A DNA stretch of 64,000 nt from Taibaiella soli (GTDB lineage: Bacteria; Bacteroidota; Bacteroidia; Chitinophagales; Chitinophagaceae). The DNA lies in the NCBI RefSeq assembly GCF_003236175.1, contig NZ_QKTW01000019.1:69818-133817 (forward strand), written 5' to 3'. Shown here one piece after another: positions 53,996-62,642 of this stretch. The notes under the pieces are model-generated. The model saw only the letters and a list, made by a program, of their open reading frames with translations. It was not told where the DNA came from and did no database searches. Every line of letters begins with the position of its first letter. Positions within the stretch are counted from its first letter, which is position 1. The position numbers and the translations under genes were made by a program.

Positions 53996-54384
53996 ACTAT
54001 ATGATTTTATTAAACTAATGTTATCAAAAAGCGTTCCACTCTATTAATGAATTAGTTACAGCATCAGCAAAATGCCCACATTACATATTTTACATATACG
54101 AATTTAATAAAAAACATCATCGTCTTTCAGAATATGTGAAATGTTTTTTTCCCCGTTCAGATTACCGTAATCCAAAAAAAATCCGTTTTTTCCGGGAAGA
54201 GTCGAAAAATGCTGGTGGTTAACAAAACAATCGGCCGGCTTGAATCGTCAGACCAATTTGCATTAAAACAAAAAAGGACTTATGAGTAACTCATAAGTCC
54301 TTTTTTATCCAGCGAGATGCCGCATGATTGACAGAAGAAATCTCTTGTAATGGAGGCATCTGTTCTGTCTGAAAGATTCAGCGA
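53996..54384. other. Gap upstream of the M4 protease gene
   Basis: AT-rich, with TTACATATTTTACATATACG near 54085 and poly-T or poly-A runs; no exact TAnnTTTG on the minus strand. The only defined element is the palindrome at 54271-54306. No gene supported. Confidence 0.4.
54271..54306. terminator. Long palindrome, terminator of the nucleotidyltransferase gene
   Basis: 17-bp perfect arms (AAAAAGGACTTATGAGT and its complement) around a single A, then TTTTTT. Its core AAGGAyTTrTGAGT also occurs in the palindrome at 51572-51621. Confidence 0.85.
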
Positions 54385-55101
54385 TCAGCCATTTAAAAGA
54401 TTTGCTGCTTTTTCGAGACTTTCCGGTTTCCCGACGTCAATAAAAATATCACCAGTATGATTGAAGCCTTTGATGACGTTTGTTTTCGCGAAAAACAAAT
54501 ACACATCGATCATAGAAAATTTCCCCTGAAAAGGCATATTTAAGATTGCAGGAGAAAGTACCTGTACCCCACTGAATGCATAGGGGTGCAGCGAAAGGAC
54601 TTCACGGCTAATTCTTTGTTCACCGGTATTATTATTTGCCCAGCCACAAAGCAACAGATGATCATCAAACAAAAGCTGTCTTGACGAGGTACGTTGCATC
54701 ACAGCCAATGTAGCCATCGCATCAGATTGTTTATGCTGATCGATCATTTTACCAAGATCGAGGTTGGTGAGTACATCTACGTTCATCACCACAAAAGCTT
54801 TTTCATCCTTGAAGTAACTACCGGCTTTCCGCAGTCCGCCACCAGTTTCCAGCACAACTTCACGCTCATCAGATATCGTTACATTGCTGCCAAAACCGTT
54901 ATTTTCTTCCAGCACTTTTTCAATCTGATCGGCAAAATGATGCACATTAATGATCACATCTTTGATGCCGAACGATTGCAGGTATAAAAGATTATGTTCA
55001 AGCAGGGTTTTTCCATTTACCTCAGCCAGCGCTTTGGGATGATGGTCCGTAAAAGGCTTCAGACGGGTGCCAAGTCCCGCCGCAAAAAGCATCGCTTTCA
55101 T
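54385..55101 (-). CDS. Sugar-phosphate nucleotidyltransferase (HddC/MurU-like)
   Basis: 238 residues. Signature loop LFAAGLGTRLKPFTDHHPKALAEV (5-28), then LEHNLLYLQSFGIKDVIINVHHFADQI, TGGGLRKAG, the metal-binding Asp in FVVMNVDVLTNLD, and a C-terminal IFIDVGKPESL. Short form without the left-handed helix domain, similar to D-glycero-heptose-1-phosphate guanylyltransferase or MurNAc-1-phosphate uridylyltransferase. Which nucleotide sugar it makes cannot be told. A kinase gene partner (as in the MurU/AmgK pair) is not adjacent; the PfkB gene is divergent. Confidence 0.88.
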   Translation of the reverse strand: MKAMLFAAGLGTRLKPFTDHHPKALAEVNGKTLLEHNLLYLQSFGIKDVIINVHHFADQIEKVLEENNGFGSNVTISDEREVVLETGGGLRKAGSYFKDEKAFVVMNVDVLTNLDLGKMIDQHKQSDAMATLAVMQRTSSRQLLFDDHLLLCGWANNNTGEQRISREVLSLHPYAFSGVQVLSPAILNMPFQGKFSMIDVYLFFAKTNVIKGFNHTGDIFIDVGKPESLEKAANLLNG

Positions 55102-55217
55102 TCTCGTCAGTTAACTATCACAATAATACGTTAGAAATGCATACAACCATCACCCTCAGGAAGCTGTCGGTTTTTTATTTTTTGATGAACAGCAGGGCGT
55201 CAAGTGCCCAAATCTTT

Positions 55218-55225
55218 TACCTTTG
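55218..55225 (+). promoter_or_regulatory. -7 promoter element of the PfkB-family gene
   Basis: TACCTTTG matches TAnnTTTG, 21 bases before ATG 55247. Confidence 0.55.
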
Positions 55226-55246
55226 CTCAAATTTTAAAAACACGAT

Positions 55247-56173
55247 ATGTCATTAATAGTAGTGGGTACTATGGCGTTTGACGCGCTGGAAACCCCGTTT
55301 GGAAAAGTGGACAAAATCATTGGTGGTTCTGCAACATATGTGGCATGGTCTGCCTCCAATTTCACTCAGCCGATCAAACAGGTATCCATTATTGGCGGTG
55401 ATTTTCCGCAATCTGAAATTGATGCCCTGAAAAAACGCGGTGTAGAATTTGATGGTGTAGAAGTCGTTCCTGACGGCAAAAGCTTCTTCTGGAGCGGCCG
55501 CTACCACATGGACATGAACACACGCGATACGCTGATCACAGATCTGAACGTACTGGCTCAGTTCAACCCGCAAATCCCGGAAAACTATCAGGATTGCGAA
55601 TTTCTGATGCTTGGCAATCTTGCTCCTGCCGTACAAATGAGCGTGATCAACCAAATGAAAAAACGTCCGAAACTGATCGTAATGGATACGATGAATTTCT
55701 GGATGGAATCTGCAATGGATGATCTGCACAAAGTATTGGGCATGGTGGATGTGCTGATGGTAAATGACAGCGAAGCACGTCAGCTCAGCGGTGAATATTC
55801 TCTGGTGAAAGCTGCGCTGAAAATCCAGAAAATGGGTCCGAAATACCTGATCATTAAGAAAGGGGAACACGGAGCATTATTATTCCATGGCACAAATGTA
55901 TTCTTCGCTCCGGCATTGCCGCTTGAAGAAGTATTTGACCCAACTGGCGCTGGTGATACATTTGCTGGCGGTTTCATCGGTCACATAGCACGCACGAAAG
56001 ATATCTCTTTCGAAAACATGAAAACTGCAATCATCGTAGGTTCTGCAATGGCTTCTTTCTGCGTGGAAAAATTCGGCCCGGAACGTCTGGTAGAACTGAC
56101 GCATGCCGAAATCGAACAACGCATTGAAGAATTCGTAGAACTGGTGAATTTTGATATCAACCTGGTACAATAA
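55247..56173 (+). CDS. PfkB-family carbohydrate/nucleoside kinase
   Basis: 308 residues, ribokinase fold. N-terminal glycine region IIGGSATYVAWSAS, central LMVNDSEARQLSG and the C-terminal signature DPTGAGDTFAGGFIGH with catalytic Asp (GAGD). Closest in feel to the adenosine/ribokinase branch, but the substrate cannot be told. Single gene flanked by a clear promoter and terminator. Codon use is strongly adapted (many CTG, CGT, GAA), suggesting good expression. Confidence 0.9.
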   Translation: MSLIVVGTMAFDALETPFGKVDKIIGGSATYVAWSASNFTQPIKQVSIIGGDFPQSEIDALKKRGVEFDGVEVVPDGKSFFWSGRYHMDMNTRDTLITDLNVLAQFNPQIPENYQDCEFLMLGNLAPAVQMSVINQMKKRPKLIVMDTMNFWMESAMDDLHKVLGMVDVLMVNDSEARQLSGEYSLVKAALKIQKMGPKYLIIKKGEHGALLFHGTNVFFAPALPLEEVFDPTGAGDTFAGGFIGHIARTKDISFENMKTAIIVGSAMASFCVEKFGPERLVELTHAEIEQRIEEFVELVNFDINLVQ

Positions 56174-56194
56174 AATTTCATTTTGATAAAATGA

Positions 56195-56228
56195 ATAGCC
56201 CCCACAGTTCTGCGGGGGCTATTTTTTT
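56195..56228 (+). terminator. Rho-independent terminator after the PfkB-family gene
   Basis: ATAGCCCCC / GGGGGCTAT 9-bp stem, then seven T. Confidence 0.9.
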
Positions 56229-56362
56229 ACCTGATTTTTGACGCTTTGCATTTGACAAATGGCTATCATTGCCCATTCACCCGAAAAACCGGCTTAATAT
56301 TTGATCTATAATTATTAAAGCTTAGTTTAGTAAGCACTATTCACCCATAAAAACCACAGCTT

Positions 56363-57013
56363 ATGCGTCAAAAGATTCAGTTTACCACCCTTCTGCTGTT
56401 GCTCCTGGCATCATTCAGAACATTGGCGCAGGAATCTTTTTCTGAAGGCTCCATTGTTTACAATGTGACTATGCAGGCGACGCCGGGTAACGTCGCCAAA
56501 CAGATCGGCACTTATACAATAACGATCAAAAATAAGATGGTGCGTAAGGAATTTGTGCTCGACAATGGTTTCTCAAACACACTCATCTTTAATATCGCCG
56601 CCGGCACTGCTGTTTCTCTGAAAAATATTCCTGATCGAAAATATGCCATTCAACTCAACATGGCCGATTTGAAGGAGCAATACAAACAATATGAAGGTTT
56701 CAAACTAAATGAATCCGCTCAAACCAGTGCCAGCGCAGGTTATAATTGCAACCAGGCCACAGCGACTTACCGCAACGGCAAATCTGTGAATGTTTGTCTA
56801 TCCAAATGGTCGCTCACAGACCCAATGATCTTCGAATATTTTCCTTCCATAAAATACCTGCCTCTTTCTTTTGAATTTATCAACGAGGAAGGTAAAGTGA
56901 TTGTTTTCGACGCTAAAGAAGTACTGCGTACGCCGGTAGAAAGCTCTTTATTTCGCATACCAACAGATTACAAAATTATTACAAACGAAGAGTACAAGAA
57001 GATGAGTCAATAG
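56363..57013 (+). CDS. Secreted DUF4412/GLPGLI-like hypothetical protein
   Basis: 216 residues. Signal peptide to ~22 (RTLAQ), then a beta-rich domain: EGSIVYNVTMQATPG, YTITIKNKMVRKEFVLDNGF, FNIAAGTAVSLKNIPDRKYAIQL (long antiparallel strands), YNCNQATATYRNGKSVNVCLSKW with two Cys, and EVLRTPVESSLFRIPTDYK. The pattern recalls the Bacteroidota periplasmic families DUF4412 and GLPGLI, but I cannot decide between them. Followed by an LRR gene after 23 bases, so probably an operon. Confidence 0.7.
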   Translation: MRQKIQFTTLLLLLLASFRTLAQESFSEGSIVYNVTMQATPGNVAKQIGTYTITIKNKMVRKEFVLDNGFSNTLIFNIAAGTAVSLKNIPDRKYAIQLNMADLKEQYKQYEGFKLNESAQTSASAGYNCNQATATYRNGKSVNVCLSKWSLTDPMIFEYFPSIKYLPLSFEFINEEGKVIVFDAKEVLRTPVESSLFRIPTDYKIITNEEYKKMSQ

Positions 57014-57036
57014 GATCGGATTTCGTAAATTTAGAT

Positions 57037-57891
57037 ATGCTCCGGTATATCATTATAAGTATACTTTTCCTGGCAAGCCAGTGGTGCCTCGGCAACCCGC
57101 CCGATGAGGTTTACCATAGCTGGGAGGATGCGCTGGCCAATAAAGAATCGGTATACAGAATTAAGATGAACTATAAAGGCATCGATGAGATTCCAGATAT
57201 ACTCGATCAATTCCCCAATCTTGAAGAACTGGATCTGGGCAATAATAAAATCAAACACCTGCCCGCGTCTTTGTATACATGTGCCAGATTGAAAAGACTG
57301 ATTCTGGTAAAAAACAAACTGAAAGAAATTCCCAATGCCATTGTTCGCTTACAAAACTTGCAAAGCCTTACCATCAGCTATAATAATCTCGACAAGCTCC
57401 CGGATTCTATTGGTTATTTGAAAAACCTTACGGAACTGGTCATCACGGGGAATAATATTGAACGATTGCCTTTTAGTATCGGGCATCTGCACAAATTAGT
57501 GCGGCTCAAAGCCGGGTTTAATGCGCTGGATAGTCTGCCGGCGTCTATCACTTTACTCAACAGACTGGAAGTTCTGGATCTTAGCCAGAATCAGCTCAGT
57601 GTTTTACCGGAGAATCTCGGTGACCTCACCAATTTAAAACTGCTTTATCTCAATAAAAATCAACTGGAGGAACTGCCTGAATCGTTGGGCAATTGTACTT
57701 TATTGCAAGAGTTTGATGCCGTCTATTGCGGCGCTATCCGGCTGCCCTATTCCATGGCCGATCTTCGTCGCCTTGATATTGTCTGGATTGACGATCGCAC
57801 GATTCCTTTCTACCAGGATATAACCATGGCAAGGAGACAAAAAATCATTGTCGTCAATCCAACTGCAGCGCCTTATCGTTCCACACAATAA
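57037..57891 (+). CDS. Exported leucine-rich repeat protein
   Basis: 284 residues. Signal peptide to ~19 (SQWCLG). Residues ~40-250 hold about nine LRRs of 23 residues with pattern LxxLxLxxNxLxxLPxxI (LEELDLGNNKIKHLP, LKRLILVKNKLKEIP, LQSLTISYNNLDKLP, LTELVITGNNIERLP, LEVLDLSQNQLSVLP, LKLLYLNKNQLEELP). A C-terminal region ~255-284 lacks a sorting domain. Probably a periplasmic or surface binding protein. The stop is 3 bases from the convergent adenosyltransferase stop. Confidence 0.9.
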   Translation: MLRYIIISILFLASQWCLGNPPDEVYHSWEDALANKESVYRIKMNYKGIDEIPDILDQFPNLEELDLGNNKIKHLPASLYTCARLKRLILVKNKLKEIPNAIVRLQNLQSLTISYNNLDKLPDSIGYLKNLTELVITGNNIERLPFSIGHLHKLVRLKAGFNALDSLPASITLLNRLEVLDLSQNQLSVLPENLGDLTNLKLLYLNKNQLEELPESLGNCTLLQEFDAVYCGAIRLPYSMADLRRLDIVWIDDRTIPFYQDITMARRQKIIVVNPTAAPYRSTQ

Positions 57892-57894
57892 TAC

Positions 57895-58455
57895 TTATAT
57901 GCGCGGCCGCCATGGCAGTTCCGGCGCATTGTGAATATGACCGATATAGCGAGCCAGTACAAACAAAAAATCAGAAAGGCGATTCAGGTATTTTAAAATC
58001 AATTCCGGCACTACTTCTTCTTCATTGACCATACCTACGCACAGGCGCTCTGCGCGACGACACACGCAACGTGCCACATGACAGGTAGACGCCGCAAGGT
58101 TTCCACCAGGAATTATGAAAGAACGCATTTCCGGAAGAACTTCGTTCATTTTATCAATATGTTTTTCCAACCATTCTACATCGCTATCGTGCAGGTCAGG
58201 TAGTTTCATTTTTACTTCCTTCTCCGGATTAGTGGCCAACACGGCGCCTAATGTAAAAAGGCGGTCTTGTATTTCGCGCAACCATTCACCAATCTCAGCA
58301 TTACCACACATATCATTTACCATCCCGAGATAGGAATTCAGTTCATCCACCGTTCCATAACTCTCGATGCGAATATGATTTTTAGGAACGCGCACGCCAC
58401 CAATCAGACTCGTAGCGCCTTTATCACCCGTTTTGGTATATATCTTGAAAGCCAT
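57895..58455 (-). CDS. pduO: PduO-type cob(I)alamin adenosyltransferase
   Basis: Adds the 5'-deoxyadenosyl group of ATP to cob(I)alamin to make adenosylcobalamin. 186 residues, five-helix bundle. Motifs: KIYTKTGDKGATSLIGG (ATP loop, 4-20), RIESYGTVDELNSYLG, SFIIPGGNLAAST, CRRAERLCVG and YLNRLSDFLFVLARY. Together with metH it shows B12 use by this organism, although metH needs methyl- rather than adenosylcobalamin. Follows the ABC ATPase gene after 27 bases. Confidence 0.93.
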   Translation of the reverse strand: MAFKIYTKTGDKGATSLIGGVRVPKNHIRIESYGTVDELNSYLGMVNDMCGNAEIGEWLREIQDRLFTLGAVLATNPEKEVKMKLPDLHDSDVEWLEKHIDKMNEVLPEMRSFIIPGGNLAASTCHVARCVCRRAERLCVGMVNEEEVVPELILKYLNRLSDFLFVLARYIGHIHNAPELPWRPRI

Positions 58456-58482
58456 TGATTACTTCGTTGAAAATGAAAAATA

Positions 58483-59205
58483 TTATCCTGCAGAAAGCAT
58501 TTGTGGTTGAATCGGATCGGGATTGATGTGATCGGTCTCCACTACGCCATCACGCACGCGTACAATGCGATGCGTATGGTTTGCGATGTCTTCTTCGTGC
58601 GTTACCAACACAACAGTATTTCCGCTGTTATGTATCTGTCCGAAAAGATCCATGATCTCAATAGAGGTTTTTGTATCGAGGTTACCCGTAGGCTCATCGG
58701 CGAGGATAAGTGAAGGATTATTGATCAAAGCACGTGCAATTGCCACACGTTGACTCTGACCACCAGAAAGCTCATTTGGCTTGTGATGCGCCCGTTCGCC
58801 CAGACCTACTTTCTGGAGCATTTCCCGTGCACGTTCTTCTCTTTCTTTTTTGCCGACACCCGCGTAAATCAGTGGTACCCCAACATTTTCCCAGGCTGTA
58901 AGACGCGGCAATAAATTGAATTGCTGAAAAACGAAACCGATCTCTACATTACGTATACCAGCGAGTTCATCATCCCCCATGCTGCTCACATCTTTTCCGT
59001 TCAGGATGTAAGTGCCGCTGGTAGGCGTATCCAGACAACCGAGAATATTCATCAAGGTAGATTTACCAGAACCCGAAGGCCCCATCAGCGAGACGTATTC
59101 ATTTCTGCCAATCGTCAGATTAATTCCTTTCAGAACAGGCACCGCCTGTTTCCCCATGAAATAGCTTTTTTGAATGTTTTCAAGATGAATAACGTCGTTC
59201 TTCAT
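58483..59205 (-). CDS. ABC transporter ATP-binding protein, LolD/MacB type
   Basis: 240 residues from ATG 59205 (the 14 residues upstream in frame are not family-like). Walker [11 protein letters not shown] loop [18 protein letters not shown], signature [15 protein letters not shown], Walker [13 protein letters not shown] and switch [10 protein letters not shown] are all intact. Belongs to the MacB/LolD/FtsE-like subgroup that drives extrusion of lipoproteins, peptides or macrolides. No permease gene is adjacent; it must pair with one encoded elsewhere. Operon with the adenosyltransferase by spacing only. Confidence 0.92.
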   Translation of the reverse strand: MKNDVIHLENIQKSYFMGKQAVPVLKGINLTIGRNEYVSLMGPSGSGKSTLMNILGCLDTPTSGTYILNGKDVSSMGDDELAGIRNVEIGFVFQQFNLLPRLTAWENVGVPLIYAGVGKKEREERAREMLQKVGLGERAHHKPNELSGGQSQRVAIARALINNPSLILADEPTGNLDTKTSIEIMDLFGQIHNSGNTVVLVTHEEDIANHTHRIVRVRDGVVETDHINPDPIQPQMLSAG

Positions 59206-59285
59206 ATACAATTTTGCGCACGCTATCGGCGTCCTCCAAAAATACACATAATTTTATGCCTTACTCACAGCGCATTAAAAACAGC

Positions 59286-60092
59286 ATGATCCGTTTTCCC
59301 AATTGTAAGATCAATCTTGGCCTTTACATTACCAATCGCCGTGCCGACGGATATCACGATCTGGAGACTGTTTTTTATCCGGTACCATTGCAGGATGCCC
59401 TGGAAATGATTGCAGCCAAAGAATCGAGCATTCATCTTACCGGAAAAGCGGTTTCAGGAAACAATCAGGATAATCTCGTTTGGAAAGCTTTGCAATTGCT
59501 GAAGCAGGATTTCCCTGAAAAGACCGGCGACTTTGAAATCCATTTGCACAAAGCTATTCCGATGGGCGCAGGCATGGGTGGCGGTTCGGCCGATGGCGCG
59601 TTTGCATTGGCAATGCTCAATGATTTATGTTCGCTAAAATTGCCTAAAGAACAACTCGCCGTTTATGCCTTGCAGCTAGGCAGCGATTGTCCGTTTTTTA
59701 TTTACAACACACCTCAATTTGCATCAGGCAGAGGAGAAAAGATGCAGCCGGTTACACTCGATTTATCTAAATATAGCTTGCAACTGGTTTGCCCCAATGT
59801 ACATGTAGCCACGGGTAAGGCTTTTAGTATGATTACACCTCGTCCAGCACCATTTGATCTCCGCACGATTGGTGAATTGCCTGTTTCAAAATGGAAACAT
59901 CATATCTCCAACGATTTTGAGACGCCAATTTTCGAACAACATCCGGTTTTAGCATCCATAAAACAACAACTGTATGCCGCTGGCGCTGTTTATGCCTCCA
60001 TGAGCGGCAGCGGAAGTACTGTGTTTGGTATTTTCGAGAAAGGAAGGAAGGCGATTTTCGAGATCAGCTTAGAAACGTTCTACTTTGAATAA
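59286..60092 (+). CDS. ispE: 4-diphosphocytidyl-2-C-methyl-D-erythritol kinase
   Basis: Phosphorylates CDP-methylerythritol in the MEP isoprenoid pathway. With ATG 59286 the protein has 268 residues, as usual; ATG 59256 would add ten residues. FPNCKINLGLYITNRRADGYHDLETVFYPV (residues 4-33) and the GHMP ATP loop PMGAGMGGGSADGAF are intact, with MSGSGSTVFG near the C-terminus. Divergent from the ABC ATPase gene. It shows that this organism uses the MEP rather than the mevalonate pathway. Confidence 0.95.
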   Translation: MIRFPNCKINLGLYITNRRADGYHDLETVFYPVPLQDALEMIAAKESSIHLTGKAVSGNNQDNLVWKALQLLKQDFPEKTGDFEIHLHKAIPMGAGMGGGSADGAFALAMLNDLCSLKLPKEQLAVYALQLGSDCPFFIYNTPQFASGRGEKMQPVTLDLSKYSLQLVCPNVHVATGKAFSMITPRPAPFDLRTIGELPVSKWKHHISNDFETPIFEQHPVLASIKQQLYAAGAVYASMSGSGSTVFGIFEKGRKAIFEISLETFYFE

Positions 60093-60215
60093 ACTCGTGT
60101 AGCTTGAAAGGTTAATAGATTGATACGTCGCTACGACTTAGAACTCCCGCATATTAAATCTTAGTCAAATAAGCCTTGATCAAATTACTGCAGCGAAAAA
60201 AAATCGTATTTCTGC

Positions 60216-60954
60216 ATGCTAAACCAAAGCCCTTGCTATCGGCATCATCTGCCTATTTACCACAGCCACATCATTTGCACAAAATACAGACGACCTTGAG
60301 CGTTTGTCACAAACGCCAAAAACCAACAAAACATTTCCTTTAGATTATAAGATTTCGCGGCCGTCATTGGAATTTGAAAACTGGGACCGGGACTTTGACC
60401 GTTTCTATGCTTACTTAACGCCCGCAATCAAAAAAACGCAGGCAACACTTACATCAAACGATCATGGAGTGGCGACCATGCTGAATCCAAATTCTGTTTT
60501 ACCGCACGCACAACTTGACACGGCCACCATTGTAAAAGATGAAAAACAACTCAATGGCACCTGGCGCATGGTTGCATTCCGTTCCATGCGGTTCAACGAT
60601 TCGGGTAGCTTATTGTCCAAACAATATTACCGGCTTCCAGATACTTTATTGGAAGACAAAAGTGCCGATGACGCGTTTGCGTTCATCAACAACGGGAAAT
60701 ATGAACTCTATGCGAAGGAGGAGGGAAAGTCTAAATTCAAGAAAAAAGCATCGGCAAAATACAGCATCGAAGGACAGCGATACCTGATGATGTACAAAGG
60801 TTTTAAAGCCAGCGGCGGGGTTTCGCAATTCGGTATCGATGAAAACGGTTATCTGATTATCAATTATCCCAGCGTCATCGAAAACGGAAAGAAAGGCTCT
60901 TACATTTCTTATTTCGCAGTCATCCAGCAATTCATCTTTGAGAAAGTACAGTAG
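60216..60954 (+). CDS. Secreted lipocalin-like protein with an apparent frameshift at codon 2
   Basis: From 60223 one frame reads through a perfect signal peptide (TKALAIGIICLFTTATSFAQ) into a ~225-residue mature protein with a lipocalin-like core (LNGTWRMVAFRSMRF, YRLPDTLL, FAFINNGKYELYAK, AKYSIEGQRYLMMYKG, YLIINYPSVIENGK). The frame has no start codon before the signal; a TAA lies at 60220. The ATG at 60216 is off by one base: removing one T at 60220 would give M-Q-T-K-A-L. So either the gene carries a one-base insertion (or the sequence has an error), or translation starts at TTG 60304 without export. Function unknown. Confidence 0.65.
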
Positions 60955-61122
60955 TACGTTGAGAGGCTAAAAATATCAATCCCATCCTCACTGGCGCAAA
61001 TGTTTCGGGGGATCATTTGTGTCTATAAAATTTCACCCGATTGTATCGGACCTAAGCTTCTCTGTTTGCGACAAAATAAAAACAGCCGGAGGACTCTAAT
61101 CTTCCGACTGCTTAGAAGAAAC

Positions 61123-61151
61123 TAAAAAACCTGCCGGTAAAACCGGCAGGT
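61123..61151 (-). terminator. Rho-independent terminator after rplT
   Basis: ACCTGCCGGT / ACCGGCAGGT 10-bp stem; six T follow on the minus strand. Confidence 0.88.
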
Positions 61152-61177
61152 ATATAAAATGTGTGTAGAGAAATCTC

Positions 61178-61522
61178 TTACTTTACTTTAGCAACAATAG
61201 CTTTGAAAGCTTCTGGCTCGTTCATTGCCAGATCAGCCAGAACTTTACGGTTCAGGGTGATGTTAGCTTGAGACAGTTTGTGCATGAAAACTGAATAGCT
61301 CAGACCTTCAGGACGAACTGCAGCGTTGATACGAGCAATCCACAGGCTGCGGTATTCGCGTTTTTTCAGTTTGCGGCCAACATATTTGTATTGAAGACCT
61401 TTCTCCAATACGTTTTTAGCAACGGTATAGACGTTTTTACGTTTACCGTAAAAACCTTTGGCCTGCTTCAGTATTTTCTTTCTTCTCGCGCGCGATGCAA
61501 CAGCATTAACGGAACGTGGCAT
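61178..61522 (-). CDS. rplT: 50S ribosomal protein L20
   Basis: 114 residues. [38 protein letters not shown] (residues 1-38), then RDRR-like [25 protein letters not shown] and [12 protein letters not shown], all typical of L20, an early assembly protein that binds 23S rRNA. Directly after rpmI (52-base gap). In many bacteria L20 represses its own infC-rpmI-rplT message; infC is not upstream here. Confidence 0.97.
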   Translation of the reverse strand: MPRSVNAVASRARRKKILKQAKGFYGKRKNVYTVAKNVLEKGLQYKYVGRKLKKREYRSLWIARINAAVRPEGLSYSVFMHKLSQANITLNRKVLADLAMNEPEAFKAIVAKVK

Positions 61523-61574
61523 ATCTTTACTTAATTAAGATCGTTAATAATTTAATAATTGATGCTTTACAGCA

Positions 61575-61772
61575 TTAACGCATACCGAGCATGCGCTTAA
61601 CCAGGTTCGCGTTCGAACGATGAACGTACGCGGCTTGACGCAAATGACGTTTGCGAGTTTTAGATTTTTTAGTCAGTAGGTGGCTTTTAAACGCTTTGTA
61701 CCTACGGATCTTTCCGGTGCCTGTTACTTTAAATGTTTTTTTAGCACGGGAGTGAGTCTTCACCTTTGGCAT
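61575..61772 (-). CDS. rpmI: 50S ribosomal protein L35
   Basis: 65 residues, standard length. MPKVKTHSRAKKTFKVTGTG start, KAFKSHLLTKKSKTRKRHLR and VKRMLG end match L35. First gene of rpmI-rplT, with a -7 box 20 bases upstream. infC, usually the preceding gene, is absent from the window. Confidence 0.97.
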   Translation of the reverse strand: MPKVKTHSRAKKTFKVTGTGKIRRYKAFKSHLLTKKSKTRKRHLRQAAYVHRSNANLVKRMLGMR

Positions 61773-61791
61773 GATCTCAATTTTGGGATGG

Positions 61792-61799
61792 CAAAAGTA
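61792..61799 (-). promoter_or_regulatory. -7 promoter element of rpmI-rplT
   Basis: Minus-strand TACTTTTG matches TAnnTTTG, 20 bases before the rpmI ATG, so the operon starts at rpmI and not at infC. Confidence 0.55.
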
Positions 61800-62033
61800 C
61801 GAGAAATTTTAGAATTCAGAAACTAAAAATCAAAATTATTCAGCCAAAATTCATTTATAAATTAATTTGAATATCTAACAATATGAAACCCTAGGTCTAC
61901 TCTAGCTTTCCGAGCTAAAAATTTAATTCAAACAAATTTTAAAAATAACCGACTGTTGCAACAAATTAATTTTCAGTGGTAATTTCGCCCGGCTTGTAAA
62001 CACAAAAAATAAACAACAAATCAGTCAAACTGT

Positions 62034-62041
62034 TATTTTTA
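62034..62041 (+). promoter_or_regulatory. Possible -7 element of the pRiA4b ORF-3-like gene
   Basis: TATTTTTA, one base off TAnnTTTG, ends 7 bases before ATG 62049. TAATTTCG at 61980-61987 is an alternative. Confidence 0.25.
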
Positions 62042-62048
62042 CACCATT

Positions 62049-62624
62049 ATGGCACTACTGCGTTTCCGGATATATTGGGAAGAAGACGATCAGATCTACC
62101 GTGACATTGAGATTCAGCCCGGTCAGACTTTTCTGGCCTTTCATGAAGCAATTGTAAAAGCATTTGAGTTTGACGGCAAGCACGCTGCCTCTTTTTATGA
62201 GAGCAACGAACGCTGGACCAGAGGAAGAGAAATTTCTTCGGAAGTACTGATAAACAAGAAAGATGCACCGGCACTTTCTATGCTCAAAACACCTGTTTCT
62301 GCGCTGGTTTCGCAACCAGATCAGAAATTTATGTATGTGTATGACCGTGTTAAAAATTGGACGTTCCAAGTGGAACTGATTGGTGTGACCAAAGATGAAA
62401 ATCCGAAGATCACTTACCCTTATTGCGTTCGCAAAGAAGGTGTTGCACCTGCCCAATACGGAATCAAAGGTGTTCATCCTGACAAGCTGATGGAGTTTGA
62501 AGAGAAATATGATCTCACTGGAGAGGATATGTCTGAAGGATTTGGAAATGAAGGTGAAGATGGTGAAGATAATGGCGAAGAAAGCGGCAGCGATGAATAC
62601 GGCACAGACAGCTTCGAAGAATAG
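62049..62624 (+). CDS. pRiA4b ORF-3-like protein with acidic tail
   Basis: 191 residues. MALLRFRIYWEEDDQIYRDIEIQPGQTFLAFHEAIVKAFEFDGKHAASFY (1-50) and KFMYVYDRVKNWTFQVELIGV with TYPYCVRKEGVAPAQYG match the plasmid pRiA4b ORF-3 / IS1096 passenger-type family. Despite that name no transposon is near; in Bacteroidota this form is a chromosomal gene before miaA. The C-terminal ~35 residues are strongly acidic (GEDGEDNGEESGSDEYG). Function unknown. miaA starts 18 bases after its stop. Confidence 0.85.
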   Translation: MALLRFRIYWEEDDQIYRDIEIQPGQTFLAFHEAIVKAFEFDGKHAASFYESNERWTRGREISSEVLINKKDAPALSMLKTPVSALVSQPDQKFMYVYDRVKNWTFQVELIGVTKDENPKITYPYCVRKEGVAPAQYGIKGVHPDKLMEFEEKYDLTGEDMSEGFGNEGEDGEDNGEESGSDEYGTDSFEE

Positions 62625-62642
62625 TTCTGAGATTTTTACATT

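Noticed and set aside
62049-62624. Mobile element suggested by the 'IS1096 passenger' family name
   Set aside because: No transposase, inverted repeats or target duplication nearby; the gene is a stable neighbour of miaA.
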